Below are positions 34,741 to 47,389 of a stretch of DNA of 64,000 nt, piece by piece. The DNA is from Todiramphus chloris collaris (Eukaryota; Chordata; Aves; Coraciiformes; Alcedinidae), in contig JANVCC010000152.1 in the NCBI GenBank assembly GCA_025345505.1, positions 2,241,318 through 2,305,317 of the forward strand, written 5' to 3'. Numbering within the stretch: position 1 is the stretch's first letter; every line of letters begins with the position of its first letter. The translations under genes were made by a program, and so were the position numbers. Under the pieces are notes generated by a model. That model saw nothing but the letters and a program-made list of their open reading frames with translations. It was not told the DNA's origin and did not search any database.

Positions 34741-36431
34741 CTAAGACTTTCTTGTGCACTAAGACATCACTTATGTCCAGATCCCTGAGGTTCTGCTGCA
34801 CTCTGCATGCTCATTAAATACGGTTTTCTACTCTAAATATTAAATAATAACACATTTGAATTGGTAATAATTTTAAGCAGAGGCATTTCAATCAGAAGCA
34901 GAAGCCCTACACATTCTTTTTTATTTTCTCTAGCTGATGCATTTATGCATAACAGCTGGCTGAGCAGAACAAAAGTAACTTCCTTCTGTTTGTGAAATGT
35001 CAGTGTGACATCCTGGGCATGGGGTATTGGAGTCTCAGGAGAAGCTAAGCGCAGTGAGTAACTTTATTTTGTCCACAAGTGGAGATGCAGCCATTGGCTA
35101 GATGTGTATGACGCACTCTCCACATGCCTTATGTGCGTGCTTTCGTTGGTGATGGGGCAAAAATGACTCACTACCGTGTGGGTTGGCTATCAGCTCAGCT
35201 GAGCCTCCTAACTTCAACGCAGCTTCTTAATTGACTCTGACAAGTCCATATCTATCTTTTATATAATATTTATAATAATACCCTAAGGTCAAAATAAAGT
35301 TCTGCTCCTCTTGCTTAACTTTCTTTTACAGAGCATAAAAAAAATGGACTAAATCATACAGAATAAAGTATTATTTAAGTGAATGTACTGTAAAGTAACA
35401 TTTTGTTTCTTTGCTAACAAACAAACTCTAAATATCAGAACACTTGCATTGTTTCTTAGGGAATGTGAAGCTGGTCAAATGTTATTCCCTGAGTGAATAT
35501 CAGGTGCATTTATTATTGGCTAGAGAAGTCACTATGCATATGCATGTGAAACAAGCAGTGCTGATGGTCCCTCTTCTGTAGTGCTGAGTTGCCCTTACGT
35601 TATGGAGTTCTGTAGCTATACAGAATGTTAATGCTTAAAGTTAGGGATAGTAGATAATGATTTAAAATAAAATCTTCTTTATTAATATAACACTGTTCAG
35701 GAGTTGGGCAAACTAAATCACTAAAAGCATTGTTTACCAGGAGCTCCTCTAATTTGTATTGCTCTGTTCCTCAACCAGCAGGAGAAAAATGATTATCAGA
35801 GAGTTTTCATGAGTACTCCGTCTTTATTCTGAATTAGGGGAAACACTAAATTTTTCAGATGTAACATTATGAAAATAATAACCAGTGACTGATAAAGATG
35901 TCAGATGCCCATGCTCTTGAGTGTCTTATTCAGATTAGTCTAGTCATCTATTATCCATGGGGAAAGAGAGTGATCTATGTGGTACCTCATGGTTGATTCA
36001 AATCTCCTTAGATATCTCTTTTAGGATAGAATAAACTGTCCTGTGGATATTCTGGTCTCTCTCTTGTTAGCTTAGTCTGATGACTAGCTTTTAGATGAGT
36101 AAAGTTAGAGAAGATGAATGCCATCCTTGGGTTTTATTTCGAGGAGGAAGGTAATAACTTTTTTTCCTATGTTTGTGCAGTGACTGGATGCCAGTTTTGA
36201 CAAGCAGGCTATGGTTTATGGTGGAAACTCTCAAGTGCTATTGCAACACCCCCTTTTTTTTTTTAAATCTTACTAATTGCACTGGCTATTATTATTGCTC
36301 AGTTCTTTGGGATGATGTTAAGCACTGTCTAGTTCAAAATGAGGATGTAGATAGATAATCAGAAAGATAGAAGATCTGTAATGTTTTTAACAATTGAAAT
36401 AAGGAAGACACATCTATGTTATTTGATGCAA

Positions 36432-36471
36432 CATAGATAGATAGATAGCTAAATAGATAAGTAGATAAATA
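36432..36471. repeat. (GATA)n imperfect microsatellite
   Basis: Three perfect GATA units followed by degenerate units (gctaaata, gataagta, gataaata). It carries several GATA-factor-like cores, most likely by chance from the repeat. Confidence 0.9.
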
Positions 36472-38039
36472 ATGGAGAACAGAAAAGGCAACTTTTTTGT
36501 TATATGTGAATATTTACCATATACTTCAGTTGCTGCAGCACAAAAATGAAACCACTTATTTTAAAAGTAGTGTGATAATATCAGAAAATTGCATCTGAAG
36601 GAAATGAAGCCCAAATTAAATTCAGTGAGACCACAGTGACTTGTAAGTTTGAATGAGGAAGAAGAAAGAGATCTGCTTTCTAGGAGTCCCTTAGTGGCTT
36701 AGTTGAAGGCTAATACGATGCCGTGCAGGCACCAAAATCATAAAGCAAAGGTTGACTGTGCAGATGAAGTAATAGCAAGCTTACAACTGTGACTGATAAA
36801 TAGCTAGAGAATGACAGAGTTGCCTGCAGCCCAGTAGAGAACCAGGAAAGACTGACACAAGGTTTCTGCAGCCTGACATAGATGAGGTGGTGATGACTGG
36901 GAGATATCCATATCAGGCTTTAACAGATAACTAGTAAAAATTCAACACATGGATCTTGTATGCATATGTAGCCTGAGGCTAAAGATATTCACCAATTAAA
37001 AGTTGTGTGATGAAAGATGGCAAGAGAAGATAGAAAATGCACGAGCTAAGTACAGGGAGTAATTTAAGTGGTGGGGAATGTGCCAAAGATCATGCAAAAC
37101 TATTTCTCTGCCATTAGTGGGAAGTGAGAAGAGGGCCACAGGACTCAGAATAAAGGCCACAGACTAGTTAGAAAGGGCAGACATTGGGAGAGGGTGGGAA
37201 AAAGAGGCATTATGAATGTTAGTTATGTGGTGGGGAATTGTACTGCGAAAAAAAAGTGAACAGCCATGTGCGCTGGAAGTTTATCAGTCTTGGGGTATGA
37301 TGTACATCCCATCTGTACATCACCATCTGTGCAGATTAGGTGGCCTAATTCTGCTAAGAGACAACATGACCAAAGAGTATGAGAAGGAGCTTGGAAAGGG
37401 ACATGGGAGGGTTGGCAATACTAGTGAGTCAGCAGGAGATATGCCTGCAGCTGGTGGTGCATCTCTTTGTGGTTCTGGCTTCTAGTTCCCATGAGGATAT
37501 TCTAGGATTCAGCTACAGGATAAAAAGGAGACGGGGGACAGTTCTGATAAAAAACTTTGTTAAGAGCTGAAGAGGGAGAATGAAGTAGTGCAGCCTACAG
37601 ACTCACTTATGATAGGACACATGCTGGGGATCATGAAGAAGCTAATGACATGAATGCAAGCTGCTTGTCCTCTTTCATCCCCTTGTTGCCTATTGTCCAA
37701 ACACCTCCAACCACTGCTTCCCACCTATTTCTTGACCTATTTGCTTTGTCTGAACATACTAATGGTTTTTATTCCTAACTGTATGGGAAGACAGCTCTAA
37801 CTGTATAACCCTATTTCAGGGTTTACTCAGTTACCCAACTTATCCCCTGGGGAATGGGGAATGCTGGCTACTTCTTAGGCCCCTTAGGTGGTTTATGCAG
37901 GGCTCCTAACATCCTCACATGTCTGTGAGATGCTGTGCTGACACCCCAAGGAACAAGAGGCAGGCTGGGAAATCTTCCTGCTTAGAAACAGCACCAAGAT
38001 CGAAACCTCAAACAACGGACCACCCAGTACTATAATTCA

Positions 38040-38061
38040 GTATATATATATATATATATAT
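38040..38061. repeat. (TA)n microsatellite
   Basis: About ten uninterrupted TA units ending in 'tgaaaatg'. Confidence 0.95.
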
Positions 38062-38097
38062 GAAAATGACACAATTCATTGGACAAACTCTTCTGGG

Positions 38098-38120
38098 TTT
38101 TTTTTTTTTTGGGGGGGGGG
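38098..38120. repeat. T13G10 homopolymer junction
   Basis: Thirteen T immediately followed by ten G, with a further T/G-rich stretch to about 38166. Length calls in such runs are error-prone. Confidence 0.93.
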
Positions 38121-41100
38121 AGTTGTTTGCTTGTTCGTTTTGTTTTGCTGTTTGGGTTTTTTTTTACAACTGAATCTAAAGGGTGTGAAGATAAGTCCAT
38201 GATAAATGAGGCCTCTTGCTAAGGAAATTCTTCTAATATGAAGCTAACCACCCCTAGCTGACTGGTCCCTCCTGGGGCAAAAATTTTGCTCTTGGTTAAA
38301 ACTTACTACTTCCCCTATTTAATTTAATATTTAATTACAGACAGAGATTTAAGTCTCACAGGAAACCTTATTATATGGATGGTTTTGTAACACAGTCTCT
38401 CTACAGTGATAGGCACAAGAAGTCTATAATTTTAATATCTGATGTCTTAATACCATCTTTGGAAGAATTTTAAATCTCAAGTTGATGACAGTCATCCTTT
38501 ACATCAGGCAATAAAAGCTCTGTTCCACTTTTTAATACATCTGGTAATCAAACATTAAAAATTTCCTCCCAACCAAGCTGTGAGGCCAGGAGAACATGAG
38601 AGAGAGTAGGCAGTTCAAGGGGTATTTAAAATATTAGATGACTGTATGATACAAGTAGGCTTGTGTGGGCTGGCAAGTTTAATAAGCACTGCAGCATTTA
38701 GTAAGTCTCCATGTTTAATTGCAGTTTCTTTATTGGAATAACATACCCAGCAAAGTCTGTCATTAATCTGATGTATACATTTATTTTAGTCTACTTCCAC
38801 CCAATTCTGTGTTCTACACTGAGTGCTCCAGAAACTTACTCTCTTACAACGTGCCACTTTCTAAAGATCCCTGATCATTGCATGTTCAGCAGTTTCACCC
38901 TGGCAGCTTATAGTCTGCTACAATAGCAAAGCTGTTTCCAAACCCGACAGGAATTAGTATGAATTTAAATTGGGGGTACATGTATATATATATAATTAAA
39001 TATGCCTACATGGATTTGACTATTTACAGTTCTTAAAAAATTCAACAAATGCCCTTCCACTTTTCTATTGATTTTAAATATATATTAAGTTAATGGCTGT
39101 CTAGCAAAATGCAAGACAATTCTTCACCTCAACTTTATCTGAAGTTTAACTTCAGTGTGTCTATAGATAAGAGGAAAAAACAATGAATCTTGGAGTTGCT
39201 TTTCCCTACCCTTCATACAGGATGTAAACCTATAGATATTCTCCGTCTTGAAATAATTAAAAAGTTAAGGAGAAATTTTCAGTATGCATGTAGTTTCAAG
39301 AATAAAAGAGGAAAGCCTATGCCCACCCCAAAATCTGATATAAAGAATGAAAACTAAAATTTACATTAACTTTACAACCCCTCTTTGCATCTTCAGCTAT
39401 TCAGACACTTCTTGGAAACCAGTCTGACTCAGTGATATATATAAATACTGGTAACTGTGACAGTGATTTCAATAATTAAATTTCATCCAAATTCCATCCA
39501 AAAGTAAGCACAACACTGGTAGATTATGAGTAAAGCTCTGCATTTTATAATTACAGAATAAAAATTAATGCAAGGTAGTGTTATTCATCATTACATGCAA
39601 GAGGGCAAATTGTCCCTTGTCAGTGTCTTGGTAGAGTTCACTGTCCCCTCTCACCCAATGCTGGCCAGTGTCAGAAACAGAATGATGGACTTCCCAGCGT
39701 GTTCATTCCCATGAACACAGTTTATGGAGGGGATCTCAAGTCATTTTTTCTATCCTCCTTCCTCACTTTGATTCCTTAAGGCAGGGGTGGAACGAGTGGT
39801 AACTAGCCTTGGAGCTAGAGGTAATGAAAAAAAAAAGAATAAAGTGTCTAATTTTATAACCTAATTTGCTTTAGAATGCAGAGTGAAAACAATTCCTTTG
39901 TGAGGATGAAGGTAAAGGTAGGATCTGCCATTTCATCCATAGCTTTTTCTACTGTTTGACACTGTTAACACTCAAATTCTTGCTTATGAGCAAAGACGGT
40001 GCACAGCTTATATATATTTATGTGTATTCAATAATTTAATCATTCCAATACTTGTTAGTCCAGATAGAACTGTTGCAGAAAAAAAAAAGAATAATGCAGC
40101 TACATGTGAATCTAAATCTATGTCTACAAGAAACATAATCTACACATGGCAGCTTTTCCATCACTTCATGTCTAGAAGTCAAAGTTGCATAAACTTTTAA
40201 AAATATTCTGCAGGAAGGAAGGAAAAGGGAGGATGTAAAACCTGCTGCCAAAAATGACAAGGTAAAATCATGTAAGTTTCAATTCTACAGGAATGCAAAC
40301 AAAATTGTCTATTAAAATTATGGTTTTGAAGCAGGAGCAGCTGTTGGGCATCAGTGGTGAGAGGGAGGTATCCTCATCTGATCTCTAAGAAGGATCCCTG
40401 GACAACCCCTTTTCCCAGAGATGATATGGGACAGTCACACAGATCCTTACAGAAAGCTTCCATCTGCTTGAGACTCCCTTAAAAAGCAAATGTGCCCAAG
40501 TACCTATCCCAAGTTCTGACCACTTTCCTTCATGTCCACCCTGAACTCCAACTTCATCTTTATCCTCTTTACTTGCCTTATCTTTCAAGCAGGGCATCCT
40601 ACATTCCTCTCCCAAACCTTACTTCCCTCCATCTCCAAGCAGCTGTGATCTAAACCCCAGCTGGAGCAACAGCTATTGCCCACCAGTATCCCCAGAGTAG
40701 CTCTCCCTAGCAGCTTTTCAGGAATATGCATCCCTTCCTATCATGAGAAGAACAATTTCTTTCTGTGTCATTTGTTGCTTGGATGAAGCCCTGGATGCCT
40801 CTTTTAGGCTGATATTCAGAGATAGTAGACTGATATTCTGAGATGCTAGTGATGTTCTGAAATACTCTGTAGGCCTACCTGCTCTGTCACCACTTTCTAA
40901 GTATCCTATCATACCTGTACGTGCCTATCACACAGTTGGCTTTAAGAGGAGACCATAAGGCAATGGGAGAGGCCATGTGATGTTCTGGTTTGGTTGTAAC
41001 TTGCTTATGCAGACTCCCTGGGTCTCAAGCAGTTTGACAGTTTGCATTTTTAGAAATGCAGAATATTTCAAATAAAGAAAAAGATTAAAACTAGAACCAC

Positions 41101-42320
41101 AGAGCAAAATTTCTAGCACAGGATAATATCCATGGGTTGTAATAAATTAAATAAAATAGATTTTTTTTTTAATTTAAAATTGTTCTAAAATGTGTGGAGG
41201 GAAAAAACCTTATAGCATAGTAGCTTTATAGAGAAAAAAATGTGAGAAAATTTTGCACTGAAGAGACATTCTTATCCTTGTAAAATTGATGCAATTGACA
41301 CAAAAATGTATGTTTTTCACTGTTGTTTAAGTAATATGTTTATACACCCTTGATTGCTAGTTTTTCCTATGTATCTGAAATGTTTCATAGACCCCTGTGA
41401 GTAGTAAAGCCAACAATTAATGTTTTGGGCTTAACTATCCTTCTTAGTCAATAAGGCATTTCTTCTGGCATTTCTGAGCAATGTTTTTTTCCCAGAATAG
41501 ACATAATTTTCTCTGTTCTTTTCCAGTTTGGACCCATTTCCAAATTATCCTCTTCTACTGCTTGGAATTTCACTTGAATAATTCCAGTTCTTAGGGTTTC
41601 ATAGATGAATTCACAGCTGGTGTAAATCTAGAAGCTTGTTCTGTTTATGAACAAGTTTCTGTGCAACAAATGTCTGCAACAGCAGCAAACTAAACCAACG
41701 ACTAAAAACGTCTCTTCTGTAGCCATATTCATACTGGTATGAACTGAATGCAATAAACAAAACATAACTTCACCCTAACAATTTAATATCTGTCAGTTTA
41801 GCCAAAGTAACTCATTATAATTACTGCTGTGTTACAAACAAAAATTCAAACAAATCAGCTTGAACTGCAACACAAGCTAGCAGCTGTCCAAATCTTAGCT
41901 ACCCTGTGATCTCCATCCAAACTGTGTGTCATTCAAATTGCTCAAATACGCGTACAAGAGTTTCTTATGCTGAAGCTTTTCTCAGTATAGTAATGGGTTC
42001 TGCTTTTAACTTAAATACCAGCATCTTTGAGGTAGGTGAATGCCATCGCATCTTAGTTTCTTTATCAGCAAGCTTGTATGTGTAAAAAAGCAACAAAGCA
42101 AACACAAATCCCTCAATATATAACTTAATTATTTTCAAAACCAAGAAGTCAGATAAATAATTTTTTTAATATATTATTTTAAATGTAGTGAGTTTTGTCC
42201 ATTCTCAGGATTTTGGAGTGCTCAAATTAGACATCACCCGGATATCTTATCTTCAAGACTATTTCTGGTTTGGGAAGCTGTGAAATCAAATCAGTGAAAC
42301 GAAGCTGTGTGACACATATT

Positions 42321-42512
42321 AATCACAGAATGGTGGGAGTTGGAAGGGACCTCTGGAGATCATCTAGTTCAACCCTCCTGCCAAAGCAGGATCACCTAGG
42401 GCAGGTTGCATAGGAATGTGTCCAGATTGGTTTTGAAAATCTCTAGACAAGGAGACTCCACAGCCTCTCAGGGCAGCCTCTTCCAGTGTTCCATCACCCT
42501 CAAATCCCTTCA
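42321..42512 (-). mobile_element. CR1 LINE 3'-end fragment, minus strand
   Basis: Inverted 3' block: 'aatcacagaatggtgggagt', 'tggaagggacctctggagat', 'catctagttcaaccctcctg', then 'aaggagactccacagcctct' and 'cagggcagcctcttccagtg'. It fades near 42512. Same subfamily as the 26.9 kb copy judging by 'ccaaagcaggatcacctagg'. Confidence 0.92.
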
Positions 42513-45500
42513 CTCAGGTATGTTGGGTCTATTTACACCACTCTGTTCATGCAAGTTGATCCTGCCCAAGAGAACACACTGAAGGAAGATCAGCCAGTTT
42601 CAGAGATGGGCTTTGAGGACATGGTTGCAGGGAAAATGGTAAAGATAAATGGCAAAAACAGACTGCACCCACAGAAACACACCCACATGCAGTATGGTTG
42701 ACAAAAGGACTTTGGAGTCCATGTCTGAACATGAAGGAGAGAAAACCATCCACTGAGGTGGGTACAGTGTCTGCAATAGGTACAGTTCTTGGAAGACAGC
42801 AATGATGGTGGGACAAGCCTTGTTAAAGATGGTCTTTAACCATTAAGCTACTGGTTGTGCTTTAACAGCAAGAGCCCTGAGGCAGGCCAAGTCACCATCT
42901 AGGCAAAAAAGAGGTCCATCACTTCCAAGAGGGTGTTTGGAAATAGTCTCAGGGGTTTTGCCTTAGGAAAAAACCTGCTGCCTCCCAGAAGAAAGAATTG
43001 CCAAAAGAAAGGAGGGCAGGATGGACTAAACCTGGCACAAACATGCTAGGTGCAATAGCTCCACTCAGAGCTCTTCAGCATATGGTGTGGTAGAAGTTCA
43101 ATTTTCTTTTTTCATGCATATTTTCCTGCAAAATCTTCTATTTCATTAGAACTACACAGGAAGCTCTATGTACTGTCTATGATATTCCCTGTTAAAGGAT
43201 AATTTTCTTCACAAAACTTAATGTCACAGTGTACTTTATGGTCTCTGATCACCTTTATTGTTATTCAGGCCTGTTTCCCTGCCTGAAAACGGGCAGTCAC
43301 GTGTCAAACTGAGAAGCTACATTGCATATTGAAGAGACTAGTGCTGTATTCCATTTGACTCTAGACATATATTTGCTTGCTAATACATTCATTTTCTGAT
43401 ATTCCAGTCGCCTGAGTAGGATAAAAACCAATCTTTTAAAAATGCTCCCTGTTAGAGAATGGTGTTCTGTTTGTCCTTGTGGATAAATGAGTTCTCCCAC
43501 AGTGAATTATTCTTCAGATCAGCTTCACTGCAAGATGATTAACATTCATTTCTGGGCTGGTGACTTGTTTCCACTAGTATACCAGTTTTAAGGTCTGAAG
43601 CCTCATCATCCAGTAAGGCTGGAAACTATTGCATCTTGACGAATCACAGAGATGGAATTTCTGAGGGGGATATATAATATTTGTTAGAAGGATTATTGTC
43701 CTTGAAAGTGGCATTTTCAATACAGATACATCACCTTGGAGGAGGTCTTCTGCATCCTTTTAAGATTAACTTCTTGGGTTAATGAAAACTGCGGCACCTA
43801 TTTGCATGTGTGAAAGGGCACAAAATCTGAATTTTTAAACATGAAAAATATCTGTAAAACATCTAAAATAATTATTCTGTAATCTATGTAGCATATGTGT
43901 AACAGCTTAAATTGATTTGAGAGTGTGAGACTTGCTCCACAGGATTCATATCTTTGTTTTCAAAATGTTTTAAGGTAGAGTTTCTCAGTATGCACTTATT
44001 TGGCAAAACTTCTGAAAAATATGAAATTTACACTGTCATCTTCTATGAGAAAACTCTAACCTATGCCTAACATAGACGGACTTCTTCATGCAAAGAAGAC
44101 AGGACAAAAAATTCTCAATGAGAAGCAAATACACTGAGCAGGTATTTTCAAATGTCATCTATGTATAGTGTTCTCTTCACTGTAATTTTTAAGGTAAGGA
44201 CCAGTAAGTAATTGGCCATGCAGAAGTTAATGTAGATAAAATGTCTGCTAATGAGGATAAAACTTGTCTTATTTGTTTTCAAAATCATGCACCCCAGGAT
44301 TTCTTACCAGGACAGTCTTCAGAAATTCAGGTGGTTACTAATTTAATATTTTGCTACTTCTAAATCTAGTTAAACCTTTTGGTAGTAACCATCTTTACTG
44401 TACATATCCTATAGTAGAGTCACTCAAGTCCCAGGGAAAGTGCTAATAATTACACCTAGCCACATCACATTGTAGGGAAAGTAAATACCAGTGGAGCTTA
44501 AACAAAGATTTATGACAGGCTTTAGATGATACATACATCTAGATACATCTAGAAAGACATTCTTATTGGTTTAAAATTTGCAAAACAATCCTGTCTATCT
44601 GCATGCAGCACAACATCACTGTTGACATCTCATGGAACAGAAGTACTGTAACTGTCACTGCAAATGCATTTCGCCAGAAGAAGCTTCTGCTGAATCATCT
44701 TATGTACTGTATATTGAAACAATGCAAAGCAAGGATCTTTCCAGTCACAGAGTGTTGCTGGAAATTCAGTATCGGAAACTATCTGTGCTTTACAAAGGCA
44801 AGTAGTGAAAGATGCTTTAACTGTACATACTGAACCTCCTGCTCTATTTTCAGGTGAGAAATATAAGAAGACAAGAAAGCATTCAGATAAATACAGTCTT
44901 TTGGAACTCAAAGGTGTTAAAATATACAAAATCTGGAGGAGCGTTTTGGGATATATACTTTCAGGTAATTCAAGGAGGAGACTGGAAGTTTGCTGAATTA
45001 AATGCTTGACAAGAAACTGAAGTTGTAAAGCCAGTTCTGTCATCCCCTGTGAGTGTGGGATGTGTGGGAACTTAGAGCATAACTGGCTTTCAGCAAGCTG
45101 CAGTGTGGCTCTCTCCAAGCACTGTGCTGGGAAGCTGTCCAGCAGATATTGACTTCTGGTATTCTGGATACAGGAAATAGTACTGTCAAGTCCTGGGGGA
45201 TAAAACTAATCCTTATTTAATTACAAATTTTGATTAACTGAGTTTGTGTAAACAGGATAGTAAAATAATCAAAATATCTTGAAAGCAAGATGTGGGAACA
45301 GAGAGGCATGACCCTGTCCAGCCACTTGTCAGTAAAGCTACATTTTTTGTCTCCGTACCCTTGCAGCTGCTGGGGATAAAAATGCAGCCTCCTGGCTTCA
45401 GGGGGATCAGTGTGAGCAGAGCTGGGAGAAGGCTTTGGTAGAATTCATGAAAGGCATCTGTCAGCAGTGTTTTATAGCATTAACTGTGCTACCAACTGTG

Positions 45501-45521
45501 CGGAAAGTTAAAATGAGCCTT
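42513..45521. other. Unique AT-rich stretch, one long open frame on the minus strand
   Basis: No interspersed repeat is recognised over about 3 kb. The minus frame 44630-45118 is 162 codons, the longest in the window outside repeats, but has no recognisable domain, signal peptide or splice context. See findings. Confidence 0.5.
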
Positions 45522-46110
45522 CATATTTGATCTGCTTGGAGTGGAGTTTATTTTCTTGACATCGTCCAGTATGGCACTGTGTTTTGGATTTGTGACTAAA
45601 CCATTGTTGATAGAACACCAACGTTTTAGCTGCTGCTGAACACTGCTCTTGTACAGTTGTCTTTTTCCCACTCTGCCCTCCCCAGCAAGTAGGCTGGGGG
45701 TGGGCAAGTGTTTGGGAGGGGACACAACCAGGATAGCTGACCCAAGCTGGCCAAAGGTCAATTCCATACCATAGGATGTCATGCTCAGCTATAAAAACTC
45801 AGAGAAAGACAGAGAAAGCAGGGATGTCTGTGCTTATGCCATTTGCCTTCCCAAGTAACTACTGCACACAATGAAGCCCTGCTTTCTGGAAATGGCTGAA
45901 CATCTGCCTGCTGCTGGGAAGTAGTAAATAAATTCCTTATTTTGTTTTGCTTTCATATGCCTCTTTGCCTTACTTATTAAACTGTATTTATCTTCACCCA
46001 TGAATTTTTCTTGCTTTTGCCCTCCTGATTCTTTCTCTCATCCCACTGTGGAGGCGTAAATGAGCAACTGGGTAGGGGCTTATCTGCTAGCTGGGGTCAA
46101 TCCACTACAA
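45522..46110 (+). mobile_element. Solo LTR, avian endogenous retrovirus, plus orientation
   Basis: Same family as the 24.1 kb LTR, in the opposite orientation. Shared landmarks include 'cactgtgttttggatttgtg', 'ctgacccaagctggccaaag' and 'aattccataccataggatgt'. A TATA box TATAAAA is at 45790-45796 and a poly(A) signal AATAAA at 45927-45932, in the correct U3-R-U5 order. The U5 end 'ggggtcaatccactacaa' corresponds to the TGTGGTTTAACC end of the other copy. Flanking 'cctt' at 45518-45521 and 46111-46114 could be a 4-base target duplication. No internal region or partner LTR is nearby, so it is a recombined solo LTR. The stretch after the TATA box is diverged from the 24 kb copy. Confidence 0.8.
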
Positions 46111-46599
46111 CCTTGTGATGAAGCCCTCATGACAAGTTCTTCCCCCTTCCTCACCCTTCAAATTTTTACCTTTAAAAGTTTTTCACTTTTAACTTATATA
46201 AAAAATGCTCAAGAGATAGTAATGGACCAAAGTAAGAAACATGTGAGTATGTAGCTGCACACTTAATTCATGTGCACAAACTGTGAGGACACCTCAGAAA
46301 TGAAGACTGGCATCTCTTGGAGTGAGTTGCTCAGTTGATTCTGAAGCAACCATTTTCCAAATGTTATTTATTATGAGTGATGTAACTGCTCTGTGTGACT
46401 GACCTCTTGGAACACTATGCCAAAGGCTGTCCTCAGCAGTAGGCATGCAACAACCGCATTGATTTCAGTGCAGCTGCACAGACACAAGTTCACCTTGGTG
46501 ACATACCTTCCTCCACTGAAGAATCACCCACAGTTTAGGTCTTATTTTTGACATCATAGTAACTACTTACATAATTAGTGCAACGGTGTATGGGCGATT
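46111..46599. other. Short unique stretch, no gene seen
   Basis: About 490 bases between the LTR and the GC-rich CR1 5' block. No motif or repeat is recognised. Confidence 0.5.
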
Positions 46600-47389
46600 C
46601 TTTTCTCCAACCTGCACAAAAGCACATTGTCCAGAGCCCGGGCCAGGTGATCCTGGGAGGGTTTCCTCCGAAGTTACCACCAGTGGCAGATCTGAATGAG
46701 GCATAAACATGACCTGTCCCTCCCGAACAAGCGGCAAGTGGTGTCCCCTGGGGAGCCCCTTCTCAGGGCAGCGCTGGCTCAGGAGTGCAGACCATGCGCA
46801 CCAAACCGGAGCAGGCACAGGCGCTGGGCCTGTGGTAGCAGTTTGCAAAGATGGACCCTCAGGCCGGGCTCTGGGAGCTTGGACAGTGCCAGAGGTGGGT
46901 TCAGCTGGGGGTAACTGGTCCCTCCTGGCTTGAGAGGTGAACTCAACTCACGGTCATTGCCCTAGCAGAAGCAGTACCAGCCACAGTTACTGCTCGGCTG
47001 AAGCTGGTGCCAGAAGGACTGTGGGGACCCTGTGGCTGTGCAGGTCTCAGCTGCAGGGAGTGCCTGAGCCCGGACCTCAGACCAGAGGGAGCAGAGACAC
47101 CCCGGTGTGCAGGGTGAGCAGGGGAATGATCTGCTCACCCCAGGGGCGGAGTGGAGAAAGGAACTGGAGAGGTTAAGGAGCATCCTGGAGTGAGAGAGAG
47201 ATAGGTTGGTGGGGCTGCAGACTGAGGCCAAGGCAGCAGATGGAGTCTCCCCAAGAAGCAGAGGATCCCCTCCCCTCTTGTCACCAAGCAGAAGGAGGGG
47301 ACCTTGGAGATGGGGGAGAACAGAAACAAGTCTGAACTCGAGGGACAGGCAAATAAGGATGGAGATGAAGGTCCATCCAGGGGGTTGCC

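Larger units (their letters stand above)
34741..42320. other. Longest stretch without recognised repeats or genes
   Basis: About 7.6 kb in which I see no CR1, LTR or gene. Open frames are at most 89 codons. Simple repeats are a GATA array (36432-36471), a TA array (38040-38061), T13G10 (38098-38120) and several A/T runs. A CpG-containing patch at 34990-35240 stands out slightly from its surroundings but has no identified content. Being free of insertions may reflect chance or some constraint. Confidence 0.55.

Noticed and set aside
36432..36471. Cluster of GATA-factor binding sites
   Set aside because: Fully explained by a GATA microsatellite.
46567..46933. Pro/Arg-rich frames on both strands of a GC-rich block, possible first exon in a CpG island
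   Set aside because: The block runs directly into CR1 ORF1 sequence, so a CR1 5' region is the simpler explanation.
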